From Nitrospirales bacterium (GTDB taxonomy: Bacteria; Nitrospirota; Nitrospiria; Nitrospirales; UBA8639): 24,999 nucleotides of DNA. A model generated the notes under the pieces. That model made no database searches. It was not told where the DNA came from and worked only from the letters and a program-made list of their open reading frames with translations. Below are positions 16,389 through 23,587 of the stretch, piece by piece. The stretch spans positions 1 through 24,999 of the forward strand of contig JAJDBO010000298.1 of NCBI GenBank assembly GCA_029261305.1, given 5' to 3'. The translations under genes and the position numbers were made by a program. The stretch's first letter is position 1. Every line of letters starts with the position of its first letter.

Positions 16389-17129
16389 ATGGCAACCCCA
16401 ACAACGGAGACAATCATGACGACCTCGTCCCAACCTGATACCGCTCCTAATCCCATGGGAAAAATCCTCCTCCTCATAGTTCTTGGGTTAGGAATTGGGG
16501 CCTTTTTTTATTTTGACCTTGGTCAATTTTTCTCCCTCGATGCCCTGAAGAGCAACCGTGATAGCCTTCTCGCCTATACCGAAGCCAATTTTGGCACAGC
16601 CATGGGATTGTTCATCCTGGCCTATATTGTACAAACTGGGTTTTCCTTGCCAGGCGGCGCGATCATGACCTTGGCTGGCGGCTTCTTGTTTGGCAGCCTC
16701 CTCGGTACCGCCTTAGTCAATATTGGCGCAACCACAGGCGCCACCCTGGCTTTCTTAGCCGCACGGTATTTACTGCGCGATTGGGTGGAAAAGAAATTTG
16801 GCGATCGGCTTGAACCCATTCAAGCAGGATTCGCTCAAAATGCCTTTAGTTATCTCATGACCTTGCGGTTAATTCCGGCATTCCCTTTCTTTTTGGTCAA
16901 CCTCGTGTCTGGATTGACTCGAATCAAAGTCGGAACCTATGTCATCGCAACCTCGCTCGGGATCATTCCTGGTAGCTTCGTCTTTGCCTTTGCCGGGCGC
17001 CAACTAGGCACCATCAATTCACTTGGAGAAATTGCGTCGCCACCGGTGCTCTTGGCCTTTACCTTACTTGGCCTCTTAGCACTGATGCCTATTGCCTATC
17101 GGAAATTTACCCAAAAGAAACACTCATGA
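16389..17129 (+). CDS. TVP38/TMEM64 family (VTT-domain) membrane protein
   Basis: This 246-residue integral membrane protein has a first helix at about 26-45 (ILLLIVLGLGIGAFFYFDLG), followed by the VTT core: GFSLPGGAIMTLAGGFLFGS, GATTGATLAFLAARYLL, the RLIPAFPFFLVNLVSGL motif, and TSLGIIPGSFVFAFAGRQLG. Four to five further helices follow the first one. The ATG at 16389 has GGAG 7 bases upstream. It heads a plus-strand unit with the second flavoprotein (89 bases on) and the DUF3047 gene. It is a paralogue of the divergent VTT gene at 15345 but lacks that protein's two CxxC pairs. A role in lipid or quinone-linked membrane transport is inference from the family. Confidence 0.9.
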   Translation: MATPTTETIMTTSSQPDTAPNPMGKILLLIVLGLGIGAFFYFDLGQFFSLDALKSNRDSLLAYTEANFGTAMGLFILAYIVQTGFSLPGGAIMTLAGGFLFGSLLGTALVNIGATTGATLAFLAARYLLRDWVEKKFGDRLEPIQAGFAQNAFSYLMTLRLIPAFPFFLVNLVSGLTRIKVGTYVIATSLGIIPGSFVFAFAGRQLGTINSLGEIASPPVLLAFTLLGLLALMPIAYRKFTQKKHS

Positions 17130-17218
17130 TAAATACAACCATTTTTATCAAACCCCCGACTCACGAACAGAAAAAGATCTAAAAGGACCATTGCTGTCCT
17201 TATGAGGAAGGACTATTC

Positions 17219-18772
17219 ATGCAGACAGGAACACACAAAGACGAACCAGTCGAAATGGCCCCCATGGATGAGTTCAACCAACAGCTGATCCATAATGTGC
17301 ATCCCTCAACATGGGTAAATCCCGAACCCACAGGACGCTACAATTTGGTCGTCATTGGGGCTGGCACCGCAGGCCTCGTAACAGCAGCTGTCGCAGCTGC
17401 CGTAGGCGCTAAAGTCGCATTGATTGAACGTCACTTGATGGGCGGGGATTGCCTCAATGTCGGATGCGTTCCCTCAAAAGGTGTCATCCGAGCGTCCCGT
17501 GTGTGGTCTGAGGTGAACAATGCCAAAGAGTTTGGCTTGCACATTCCTGAAGGGGTCAAGCGGGACTTTGGCGCGGCTATGGCTAGGATGCGAAAATTGC
17601 GCGCAAAAATCAGTCATGTGGATTCTGCACATCGATACAAAGGCCTGGGCGTGGATGTGTTCATCGGCGAGGGACGGTTCACCGGCCAAGGGACTGTGGA
17701 GGTCGCTGGCAAAACCCTCCAATACGCCAAGGCCGTCGTCTGTACGGGGGCTCGCGCTGCCGCTCCACCGATTCCGGGACTGGAAGATACGGGCTATCTT
17801 ACTAATGAAACGATCTTCTCACTCACGGAACTTCCACCACGTCTTGCCGTCATTGGTGCCGGTCCTATCGGCTGCGAAATGGCACAATCTTTCGCTCGTT
17901 TTGGGAGCCATGTCTACTTATTTGAACGAGCCGATCATATCTTGCCGAGAGAAGACGCCGACGCCGCAGAGGTTGTCCAGAACCAAATGGTGAACGATGG
18001 TGTATGTTTTGAATTTGATTCATCTATCACTCATGTGGAATCTCGCGGGAAAGAAAAGGTCGTCCATTTTGACCGAAAAGGCGAACACCATGAACTGGTA
18101 GTCGATGACATTCTCGTGGGAATTGGACGAGCCCCCAATATCGATGGTCTCGGACTTGAAACCGTTGGCGTGGATTTCGACAAACGAACAGGCGTGAAGG
18201 TCAATGCCCGACTCCAAACATCCAATCCGAAAATCTATGCCGCCGGAGATATCTGTTTTCCTTTTAAATTTACGCACACGGCCGATGCCATGGCTCAGAT
18301 CGTCATTCAAAATTCGCTGTTCCCCCACCCCTTTGGGCTTGGGTACGCCAGCACGGATTCCCTTATTATTCCCTGGGCCACATATACGGCACCAGAGATC
18401 GCTCATGTCGGCCTGTATGAAGCCGATGCCCAATCGAAAGGCATTGAAATTGATACCTTCACCTACAAACTCGACGAGGTGGATCGTGCGATATTAGATG
18501 GAGAGGATGAAGGGTTTGCTCGTGTCCACGTCAAGAAAGGGACGGATACCATTCTTGGCGCGACCATTGTCGCCGCCCATGCTGGCGATATGATTAGCGA
18601 ATTCACTTTGGCTATGAAAGGTGGCTTAGGGCTGAGTACGATCACAGGAACGATTCATCCCTACCCCACCCAAGCCGAGGTCATCAAAAAAGTGGCCAAT
18701 GCTTGGAGGAAAACGACCTTTACCGCAGGCAAGAAAAAATTTCTGACTAAACTATTTGCTCGCATGCGATAA
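17219..18772 (+). CDS. FAD-dependent disulfide oxidoreductase, MerA-like without the mercury-binding cysteines
   Basis: This 517-residue protein has a 40-residue N-terminal extension, then FAD motif GAGTAG at 47-52 and the redox disulfide C78/C83 in GGDCLNVGCVPSK. A second Rossmann motif (VIGAGPIGCEMA, about 215) and the FAD-binding GRAPNIDGLGLE and AAGDI blocks follow, with the dimer domain ending in GTIHPYPTQAEVIKK. Such proteins are often annotated mercuric reductase, but the N-terminal HMA domain and the C-terminal vicinal Cys pair needed for Hg(II) are absent: the tail is KKKFLTKLFARMR. No merR, merT or merP gene is near. It lies in a unit with a VTT protein upstream and DUF3047 downstream. 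AGGAAGG about 6 bases upstream supports the ATG. The electron acceptor is unknown. Confidence 0.9.
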   Translation: MQTGTHKDEPVEMAPMDEFNQQLIHNVHPSTWVNPEPTGRYNLVVIGAGTAGLVTAAVAAAVGAKVALIERHLMGGDCLNVGCVPSKGVIRASRVWSEVNNAKEFGLHIPEGVKRDFGAAMARMRKLRAKISHVDSAHRYKGLGVDVFIGEGRFTGQGTVEVAGKTLQYAKAVVCTGARAAAPPIPGLEDTGYLTNETIFSLTELPPRLAVIGAGPIGCEMAQSFARFGSHVYLFERADHILPREDADAAEVVQNQMVNDGVCFEFDSSITHVESRGKEKVVHFDRKGEHHELVVDDILVGIGRAPNIDGLGLETVGVDFDKRTGVKVNARLQTSNPKIYAAGDICFPFKFTHTADAMAQIVIQNSLFPHPFGLGYASTDSLIIPWATYTAPEIAHVGLYEADAQSKGIEIDTFTYKLDEVDRAILDGEDEGFARVHVKKGTDTILGATIVAAHAGDMISEFTLAMKGGLGLSTITGTIHPYPTQAEVIKKVANAWRKTTFTAGKKKFLTKLFARMR

Positions 18773-18804
18773 TAGAAGAGGTGTCATTGGCAGAAGGCAT
18801 GATC

Positions 18805-19575
18805 ATGTCATTTCTCGTTCGCTCCCTCACTAGATCAATCATGGTCCTTAGCTGTTTCCTAGGCCTGACTCATCCACTGTGGATAACAAATGCCATTGCA
18901 GGACCAGAGTTAGAAGTGGGTACCTTTTCGGCAGCCGAGCCCGGCGGGCCTTTCCCCAATGGTTGGGAACCGCTCAATTTTGAAAAGATTCCGCAACACA
19001 CTACATACGAATTGGTGAAAGACAGCGAAACGGTCGTGGTCAAAGCCACCAGCCGACAATCGTCTTCAGGGCTCACCAGAAAGATCACCATCAATCCTAA
19101 AGAATTCCCAATTGTTCAATGGCGTTGGAAAGTAAACAACATTCTCCAGGATGGAGACGTCACGAAAAAAGAGGGCGATGACTACCCGGCCAGGATTTAC
19201 ATTACCTTTGAATATGACAGCGACAAAGTTGGATTTTTCGAGAAGGCCAAATTCGAAATCATTAACCTCGCCTATGGCCAATATCCACCAACCGGGGCAA
19301 TCAATTATATCTGGGAGAGTAAGGCACCAATTGGCACAGTCCTACCAAATCCCTATACCGATTACGTCCAAATGATCGTGACGCAAAGCGGGAAGCAACG
19401 GATTGGCGAATGGGTCACAGAGGAACACAATGTGTACGAAGACTATAAAAATGCCTTTGGCGAGGAACCCACAAACATTTCTGGGGTGGCCATTATGACG
19501 GACACGGATAACACCAAAGAATCCGCGACGACGTATTTTGGTGATATTGTGTTCAAGAAAAATCCCACGCCTTAA
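18805..19575 (+). CDS. Exported DUF3047 protein
   Basis: This is a 256-residue protein from the chosen start. The open frame extends upstream to a GTG at 18781, but AGAAGG at 18792-18797 is 7 bases before the ATG at 18805, which then begins a normal signal peptide (MSFLVRSLTRSIMVLSCFLG up to NAIAG). DUF3047 features follow: the W-R-W-K-V segment (IVQWRWKVNNILQDGDVTKK), GDDYPARIYITFEYD, and TNISGVAIMTDTDNTKESA near the end. The fold is likely a beta-sandwich periplasmic domain. Function is unknown. It is the last gene of the VTT-flavoprotein-DUF3047 unit, 32 bases after the flavoprotein stop. Confidence 0.88.
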   Translation: MSFLVRSLTRSIMVLSCFLGLTHPLWITNAIAGPELEVGTFSAAEPGGPFPNGWEPLNFEKIPQHTTYELVKDSETVVVKATSRQSSSGLTRKITINPKEFPIVQWRWKVNNILQDGDVTKKEGDDYPARIYITFEYDSDKVGFFEKAKFEIINLAYGQYPPTGAINYIWESKAPIGTVLPNPYTDYVQMIVTQSGKQRIGEWVTEEHNVYEDYKNAFGEEPTNISGVAIMTDTDNTKESATTYFGDIVFKKNPTP

Positions 19576-19781
19576 AAAAATCGTGGCGTCTCGGAAATAA
19601 AAAAATTTCTCATTTTGTAAGGTTCTTCACAGAAATATTTTTCCGAGTCGCGTAACATATCGCCGCCCTGACTGACACTCCGGCGACAACAGAGGGCAAA
19701 GCTTTGAAGGCCAGGGCCTCTTCAAGGTTCAAACACGTCACTCATTTTGAGGGACATATTACACACAAGGAGGAGTTCTTT
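19576..19781 (+). promoter_or_regulatory. Leader/promoter region of the Cys-rich peptide pair
   Basis: This 206-base gap precedes the first Cys-rich peptide. It holds two short stem-loops: TCGCCG (19660-19665) with CGGCGA (19681-19686), and an 8-bp stem with one G-T pair at 19702-19709 and 19720-19727. A very strong ribosome site AAGGAGGAG (19768-19776) lies just before the ATG. A-rich and T-rich runs at 19576-19650 fit a promoter. An ECF-type promoter can be imagined (GTAAGG near 19618 and GTAACA near 19653), but neither has a clean -10 partner, so no box is assigned. Confidence 0.4.
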
Positions 19782-20063
19782 ATGATTTCCACAAAATCTA
19801 TTCTCGTCAGCACCGCACTCTCAAGTCTGTTACTTGCTTCGACGGCCTATGCAGGGGCTGGTCACGAAGGCGGTCATGGCGATTCTGCCGCTGGTCAATG
19901 CCACGGAGTCAACGCCTGTAAAGGTCATGGGGCTTGTAAAGGCACTGGCCATGGCTGTGAAGGCAAAAACTCCTGCGAAGGCAAAGGGTGGCTGAAAATG
20001 TCCAAAGAAATGTGTGAAAAGTTGAAAGATGGGAAATGGAATGCCATGCCCAAGAAAAGCTAA
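19782..20063 (+). CDS. Bufferin-like Cys-rich periplasmic peptide (BufA2/GigA type), copy 1
   Basis: In this 93-residue protein, residues 1-24 form a Sec signal peptide ending in AYA. The mature part is His/Gly-rich, then has six cysteines at 40, 46, 52, 59, 65 and 78 in the pattern C-x5-C-x5-C-x6-C-x5-C-x12-C, within CHGVNACKGHGAC, CEGKNSCEGKGW and a final MC. This repeat pattern matches the BufA2 family of bufferin-type metallophore precursors, where an MNIO enzyme (DUF692) changes cysteines to thio-heterocycles that bind copper. The frame opens upstream at a TTG (19704), but AAGGAGGAG fixes ATG 19782 as the start. No MNIO or DUF2063 partner gene lies in the window, so modification and metal binding are inference. 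Confidence 0.75.
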   Translation: MISTKSILVSTALSSLLLASTAYAGAGHEGGHGDSAAGQCHGVNACKGHGACKGTGHGCEGKNSCEGKGWLKMSKEMCEKLKDGKWNAMPKKS

Positions 20064-20101
20064 TAGTGATAAGACCTAAAGACACAAGGAGGTTGCACAA
20101 C

Positions 20102-20392
20102 ATGAATTCCAAAAAAAGTTTATTAACGAGTGCGGCATTGACCGGCCTCTTACTTGCCGCAGGGTGTGCTCACTCTGATGGCCCGAGCGTCTATGGCAAA
20201 GGTGAGACCCATGCAGCACTTGGCCAATGTCACGGAGTGAATGCCTGTAAAGGCAAAGGCGACTGCGGTGGGAAAAACAATGAATGCGGCGGAGAAAACT
20301 CTTGCGCAGGCAAGGGGTGGATCAAAATGTCACAATCTATGTGTGACGACATTAAGAACAGCACCTGGAAACCCATGCCTCCAAAGGCCTAA
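20102..20392 (+). CDS. Bufferin-like Cys-rich lipoprotein (BufA2/GigA type), copy 2
   Basis: This 96-residue protein is 38 bases downstream of copy 1 and preceded by AAGGAGG at 20086-20092. Its signal peptide ends in a lipobox (LLAAGC, Cys22), so unlike copy 1 it should be a lipid-anchored protein. The core cysteines at 43, 49, 55, 62, 68 and 81 keep exactly the same spacing as in copy 1, and the motifs GQCHGVNACKGKGDC and GENSCAGKGW are shared. The pair clearly arose by duplication. The C-terminal tail also matches (WKPMPPKA versus WNAMPKKS). The two genes are probably one transcript ending at the hairpin at 20417-20458. The metallophore role is inferred from the family. Confidence 0.75.
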   Translation: MNSKKSLLTSAALTGLLLAAGCAHSDGPSVYGKGETHAALGQCHGVNACKGKGDCGGKNNECGGENSCAGKGWIKMSQSMCDDIKNSTWKPMPPKA

Positions 20393-20414
20393 TTTCAAAA
20401 ACCTAGACCTTGCT

Positions 20415-20460
20415 AAAAACAAGGGTGAGAGATTTTCAGAAATCCCTCACCCTTGTTTCA
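20415..20460. terminator. Strong bidirectional intrinsic terminator
   Basis: Arms AAACAAGGGTGAG (20417-20429) and CTCACCCTTGTTT (20446-20458) form a perfect 13-bp stem. Inside, past one A/C mismatch, GATTT (20431-20435) pairs with AAATC (20440-20444) around a four-base loop. The stem is bordered by A and T runs on both sides. It lies between the end of the plus-strand peptide pair and the end of the minus-strand thioredoxin-fold gene, so it should serve both. Confidence 0.88.
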
Positions 20461-20474
20461 TTTCAACACCCTGG

Positions 20475-21050
20475 CTAATGCGATGGCGAATTTTCAGACT
20501 TCCACTTGATATTACACCCTACGCTGGGGCGTTGCCCTTGGCTTACTGACTGTCCGGCTATCACGGCATCAATCGCCGCTCGTATATCCTTTCCCGTAAC
20601 AGGCTTGCCATTCCCTGGGCGACTGTCATCCAACTGCCCTCGATAGACCAATTGTTGATTTCTATCGAAAAGAAAAAAATCTGGTGTGCATGCTGCAGTG
20701 AAGGCCTTGGCCACCTCCTGCCCCTCGTCATAACAATAGGGGAACGTGAAGGCAAGCTCCTGCGCCATGGCTTTCAATTGCTCAGGACGATCATCCGGAT
20801 AGTTGCTTGCATCGTTACTGCTGATTGCAACAATCTCAATATTTTTTTTAGCATAATCTTTTCCTAACCGAGCGAGTTCGTCCTGCACATGAACCACATA
20901 AGGACAATGGCGACAAATGAACATCACCAAAATTCCCGAACTCTCAGAAAAACGTGGGGAAGAAATCTTTTTCCCCGACACCACGTCGGGAAGCTCAAAA
21001 CTGGGGAGTGAAGTTCCTAATGACAACATAGTTGAGTTGGTCAATGCCAT
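20475..21050 (-). CDS. Thioredoxin-fold redoxin (AhpC/TSA-like) protein
   Basis: This 191-residue protein has a thioredoxin fold with C46-R-H-C49 in ILVMFICRHCPYVVHVQ, the usual beta-alpha-beta order after it, and a cis-proline loop ACTPDFFLFDR. The family is the cytoplasmic AhpC/TSA-redoxin group whose members end with the PSVGCNIKWK block seen here. No clear signal peptide is present. The ATG at 21050 has AGAGG about 11 bases upstream. It lies 131 bases after the anti-sigma gene on the same strand and faces the Cys-rich peptides across a shared terminator. It may maintain thiols or sense peroxide; the exact partner is unknown. Confidence 0.88.
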   Translation of the reverse strand: MALTNSTMLSLGTSLPSFELPDVVSGKKISSPRFSESSGILVMFICRHCPYVVHVQDELARLGKDYAKKNIEIVAISSNDASNYPDDRPEQLKAMAQELAFTFPYCYDEGQEVAKAFTAACTPDFFLFDRNQQLVYRGQLDDSRPGNGKPVTGKDIRAAIDAVIAGQSVSQGQRPSVGCNIKWKSENSPSH

Positions 21051-21181
21051 GACGATAACACCTCTTGATTAATCCAGAATGAGATGGTGGGGCTACCAAT
21101 AATCAGAAGGCTGATTCTAGACAAGTACTTTCCTAACCTTAGGATTTTTTCAAACAGAAAGGCAATCTCTGGAAAAAAATG

Positions 21182-21475
21182 TCAGCCCTTTTTCCAGGCA
21201 CGAAAACGCTTGAGTAATTCATCGCGAACCTCATCAGGAATGGGTTCGGCAGGTAGCTTCCCAACCGTACGAATCGTGGCTTTCATTTGGTTTAAATAGT
21301 TCCGACAACCTTGGCAAAACCCCAAATGGATCTGGAATCGAACTCGCTCAGAAAAGGTCATGCTTCCTTCTAGGTACTCCGTAACGAGATCCGTGAGGTC
21401 CTGACAGGACATATTGCCGGCCATCAGATGCATGAGTTGTCCTTTTCGATCCTTTGACATCAGTCTATTGGTCAC
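21182..21475 (-). CDS. Zinc-finger anti-sigma factor (zf-HC2 type)
   Basis: This 97-residue protein carries the ZAS zinc motif: MSCQDLTDLVTEYLEGSMT, then the H-x3-C-x2-C group HLGFCQGCRNYL. It has no membrane helix, so it is a soluble anti-sigma domain. It starts with GTG, overlapping the sigma-factor stop as GTGA, which indicates coupled translation and matched amounts of the two proteins. A later in-frame ATG (21460) is a weaker alternative start. Zinc-binding anti-sigma proteins of this type often release their sigma factor on thiol oxidation or metal stress; that signal is inferred here, not seen. Confidence 0.9.
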   Translation of the reverse strand: MTNRLMSKDRKGQLMHLMAGNMSCQDLTDLVTEYLEGSMTFSERVRFQIHLGFCQGCRNYLNQMKATIRTVGKLPAEPIPDEVRDELLKRFRAWKKG

Positions 21476-22149
21476 TTTTCTTCTAGTTGTTGTTCAATAA
21501 TTTTTCGCACACGAGATCTTGCCCGATGAAGAAGCACACGTTGATTGGTCTCAGTGACTTCCAAAATATTACACACTTCCTTTGAATCCAATTCATCAAT
21601 ATCCCGCAAAGTGATTACTTGCCTTTGCACAGGGGGGAGAGCGCTAATGGCTTGTTGAACGAGCGCGCGACTCTCCTTCGAAAGCAACAGTTTCTCCGGT
21701 GTCTCCTCATCCCACATACTTGGGAGAGAAGACCAATGGCCGGTTAACGAGCCCGCCTGAATGAATCGCTCCGGCTCTCTCCACCCTTCATCATTCCCAT
21801 CGCCTTGTCCATCACCTGAATCCATGGATTCATAGCGACGCTCCCGTTGCCCACGAGTTTTGGCACGATTGGTCAATATGCGAAACATCCAGGTTTTCAG
21901 TGATGACCGCCCTTCAAATCGAGGGAGACTTTCTAGCACTCCTTGCCAGGTTTCTTGGACAACCTCCTCAGCAACCGCCCTTGAGGGCACATGGGCCATC
22001 GCTAGGCGTAACAAGGGACCATAATAGGTATCAATCAAAAATCCGAATGCCGCTTCGTCCCCCGCTCGTAAGGCCGAGACCAATGTCTGTTCATCGGCCC
22101 ATTTTTGCCTATGGGAAGCGGCGGACTGAGCTGTTTCCTCTTCCTTCAT
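21472..22149 (-). CDS. ECF-type RNA polymerase sigma factor
   Basis: This is a 225-residue protein from the chosen start. The frame opens at 22290, but AAGGTGG lies just before the ATG at 22149, and the extra 47 residues resemble nothing in sigma factors. Region 2 is visible as AFGFLIDTYYGPLLRLAMAH, AEEVVQETWQGVLESLPRFE and SSLKTWMFRILTNRAKTRG. A non-conserved acidic linker follows, then region 4: LPPVQRQVITLRDIDELDSK, EVCNILEVTETNQRVLLHRA. The length is normal for group 4 sigma factors. It is co-translated with the anti-sigma gene. The neighbouring redoxin and Cys-rich peptides are the obvious candidate targets. Confidence 0.92.
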   Translation of the reverse strand: MKEEETAQSAASHRQKWADEQTLVSALRAGDEAAFGFLIDTYYGPLLRLAMAHVPSRAVAEEVVQETWQGVLESLPRFEGRSSLKTWMFRILTNRAKTRGQRERRYESMDSGDGQGDGNDEGWREPERFIQAGSLTGHWSSLPSMWDEETPEKLLLSKESRALVQQAISALPPVQRQVITLRDIDELDSKEVCNILEVTETNQRVLLHRARSRVRKIIEQQLEEK

Positions 22150-22398
22150 GACCACCTTATTGAGCTCTAATATTTGAAAACAATGGACGAAAATCGCGAA
22201 AAATTTCAACAGTGACAGCCGCTCGGGTCCCATCGCTTGGGCATTATGGCGAGTAGGATAAGGCGAATCAAGGTGAAACTGCGAGTACATCCAAATTAAG
22301 CTTAGAGTGGAAACTGAAGGAGGAAAGAAGGGAGAGGCTGGATAGGCTGCGGTTTCAAGGAACCCTAAATCCTCGAAAAGCCATTCTGAAAAAGATAC

Positions 22399-23058
22399 TC
22401 AAGACAAACGAAATATTTGCGCCAAAATACCAGTTCTAGTTGAGCTTCCTGTCTTTTTTAACACATGCTTGATATGCTCTTTCACGGTATGTTCACTAAT
22501 GGCCAATAGTTTGGCAATCTCTCGATTGGTCTTCCCTTCGGCAACATTCATAATAATTTCAAGTTCTCGGTCTGTAAGATTAAAATATTTTTGGGCTTCA
22601 TTCGAGGGTGCCTGCGGTCGCCGACCAAGTCGTTCCAGGAGTATTAAAAAACGCGGTTCATGCTCTTGATGTCCAGGGATTAAAAACCCTCGAAGCAGTA
22701 TAGGGTGTTCATATTCACCAATCACCCGTCGCAATTGAATCTCATCCCCACTTTTCGCACCATTGATGGACAGTGCTTCCTGCTCAATCGCTCCACACAG
22801 GTCAAAAATTTCTTGTGGCAATACCGCATGGCCCATCACGCCATGAGCTGAATCAGTCTCAGGGACAGCATCCCCATTGCGAACACGGTCCTGGTCTACT
22901 CTGAACTGATGGCATATTCCCTCGGCCTCGGCATTCATATACAACAAGAACATCGCCCCCGTTAATGAAACCACCCCTGGAACCGCCCGCTTTTCGGCAA
23001 TCTTTTCAAGCACACCCGACGACTGTGGGGTGACAACTTTTTTCGATACCTTCGCCAT
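22399..23058 (-). CDS. LuxR-type helix-turn-helix regulator
   Basis: In this 219-residue protein, residues about 158-216 are a LuxR C-terminal HTH (FNLTDRELEIIMNVAEGKTN, REIAKLLAISEHTVKEHIKH, VLKKTGSSTRTGIL) with the family's E-L-E, G-x-x-N-x-E-I-A and T-V-x-x-H positions. Residues about 28-145 are an undefined sensor region, perhaps PAS-like (MFLLYMNAEAEGI), with no response-regulator receiver domain. AAAGGT is about 8 bases before the ATG. It lies upstream of the ECF sigma gene on the same strand, with a gap of about 250 bases to the chosen sigma start. The ligand and targets are unknown. Confidence 0.88.
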   Translation of the reverse strand: MAKVSKKVVTPQSSGVLEKIAEKRAVPGVVSLTGAMFLLYMNAEAEGICHQFRVDQDRVRNGDAVPETDSAHGVMGHAVLPQEIFDLCGAIEQEALSINGAKSGDEIQLRRVIGEYEHPILLRGFLIPGHQEHEPRFLILLERLGRRPQAPSNEAQKYFNLTDRELEIIMNVAEGKTNREIAKLLAISEHTVKEHIKHVLKKTGSSTRTGILAQIFRLS

Positions 23059-23508
23059 GCATTTACCTTTTCTTGGCCATCAACAACATACTCATCACGG
23101 AAGGAAGAATCACCACTACTTATCTTTGCGGGGGAGAAAAAACCCTCCATTCCTCCTCGCGCAGGACACATGACACCCCTCAAATGCCAGGTGACACGTC
23201 TACCAAGATTCAATCGGTTCAAGGGTGACGTTTCTTTATCATCATGATCCACAGATCGTGCCAACTCCAACAAAATCTCGCTTGCTCCACCTTAACGTGC
23301 TGTCATCTATGTGAACCTCAGATCTTTGCCAAAGTCCAATGACGATACCCAGCAGCACAAACATGACCGAATGCAGACAAGCAAAAACCATGACGCATCT
23401 CACTCTAGTATCTGGATACACGATATGGTCTTAGGGGAATGTTGAAAAATGCTGATGGGATTACGGAGGGTCGTAGGCCGTCGATTTCAACGAAGCCTCA
23501 CACTACAG
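23059..23508. other. Intergenic region between the LuxR-type gene and the bfr terminator
   Basis: About 450 bases without a secure gene, presumably holding the LuxR-type promoter. A 49-codon minus-strand frame (23242-23391) would encode a peptide with one hydrophobic stretch (MFVLLGIVIGLW), but there is no convincing ribosome site, so it is not called. No repeat or RNA gene is recognised. Confidence 0.5.
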
Positions 23509-23561
23509 AAAAAACCCTGACACTCATGAGATACCCACAGGCATTCCGCATGAACATCAGG
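23509..23561 (-). terminator. Intrinsic terminator of the bacterioferritin gene
   Basis: Read on the minus strand, CCTGATGTTCATG (23561-23549) pairs with CATGAGTGTCAGG (23528-23516) in a 13-bp stem with three G-T pairs, followed at once by G and a run of six T (23514-23509). It begins 26 bases past the bacterioferritin stop codon, the normal place for a factor-independent terminator. Confidence 0.85.
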
Positions 23562-23587
23562 GCCTTACCCGGATGAGTCGAAAACGC

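Noticed and set aside
17219..18772. Mercury-resistance (mer) operon
   Set aside because: The flavoprotein resembles MerA but lacks the HMA domain and C-terminal Cys pair, and no merR, merT, merP or merB gene is present.
22150..22290. 47-residue N-terminal extension of the ECF sigma factor
   Set aside because: The frame is open, but the residues do not resemble sigma factors and a good ribosome site precedes the internal ATG at 22149.
22962..23273. 103-codon minus-strand frame overlapping the start of the LuxR-type gene
   Set aside because: Overlaps a well-supported gene in another frame and has no recognisable domain.
23242..23391. 49-residue minus-strand frame with one hydrophobic stretch
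   Set aside because: It looks like a small membrane protein but has no convincing ribosome site or known family; random frames of this size are common.
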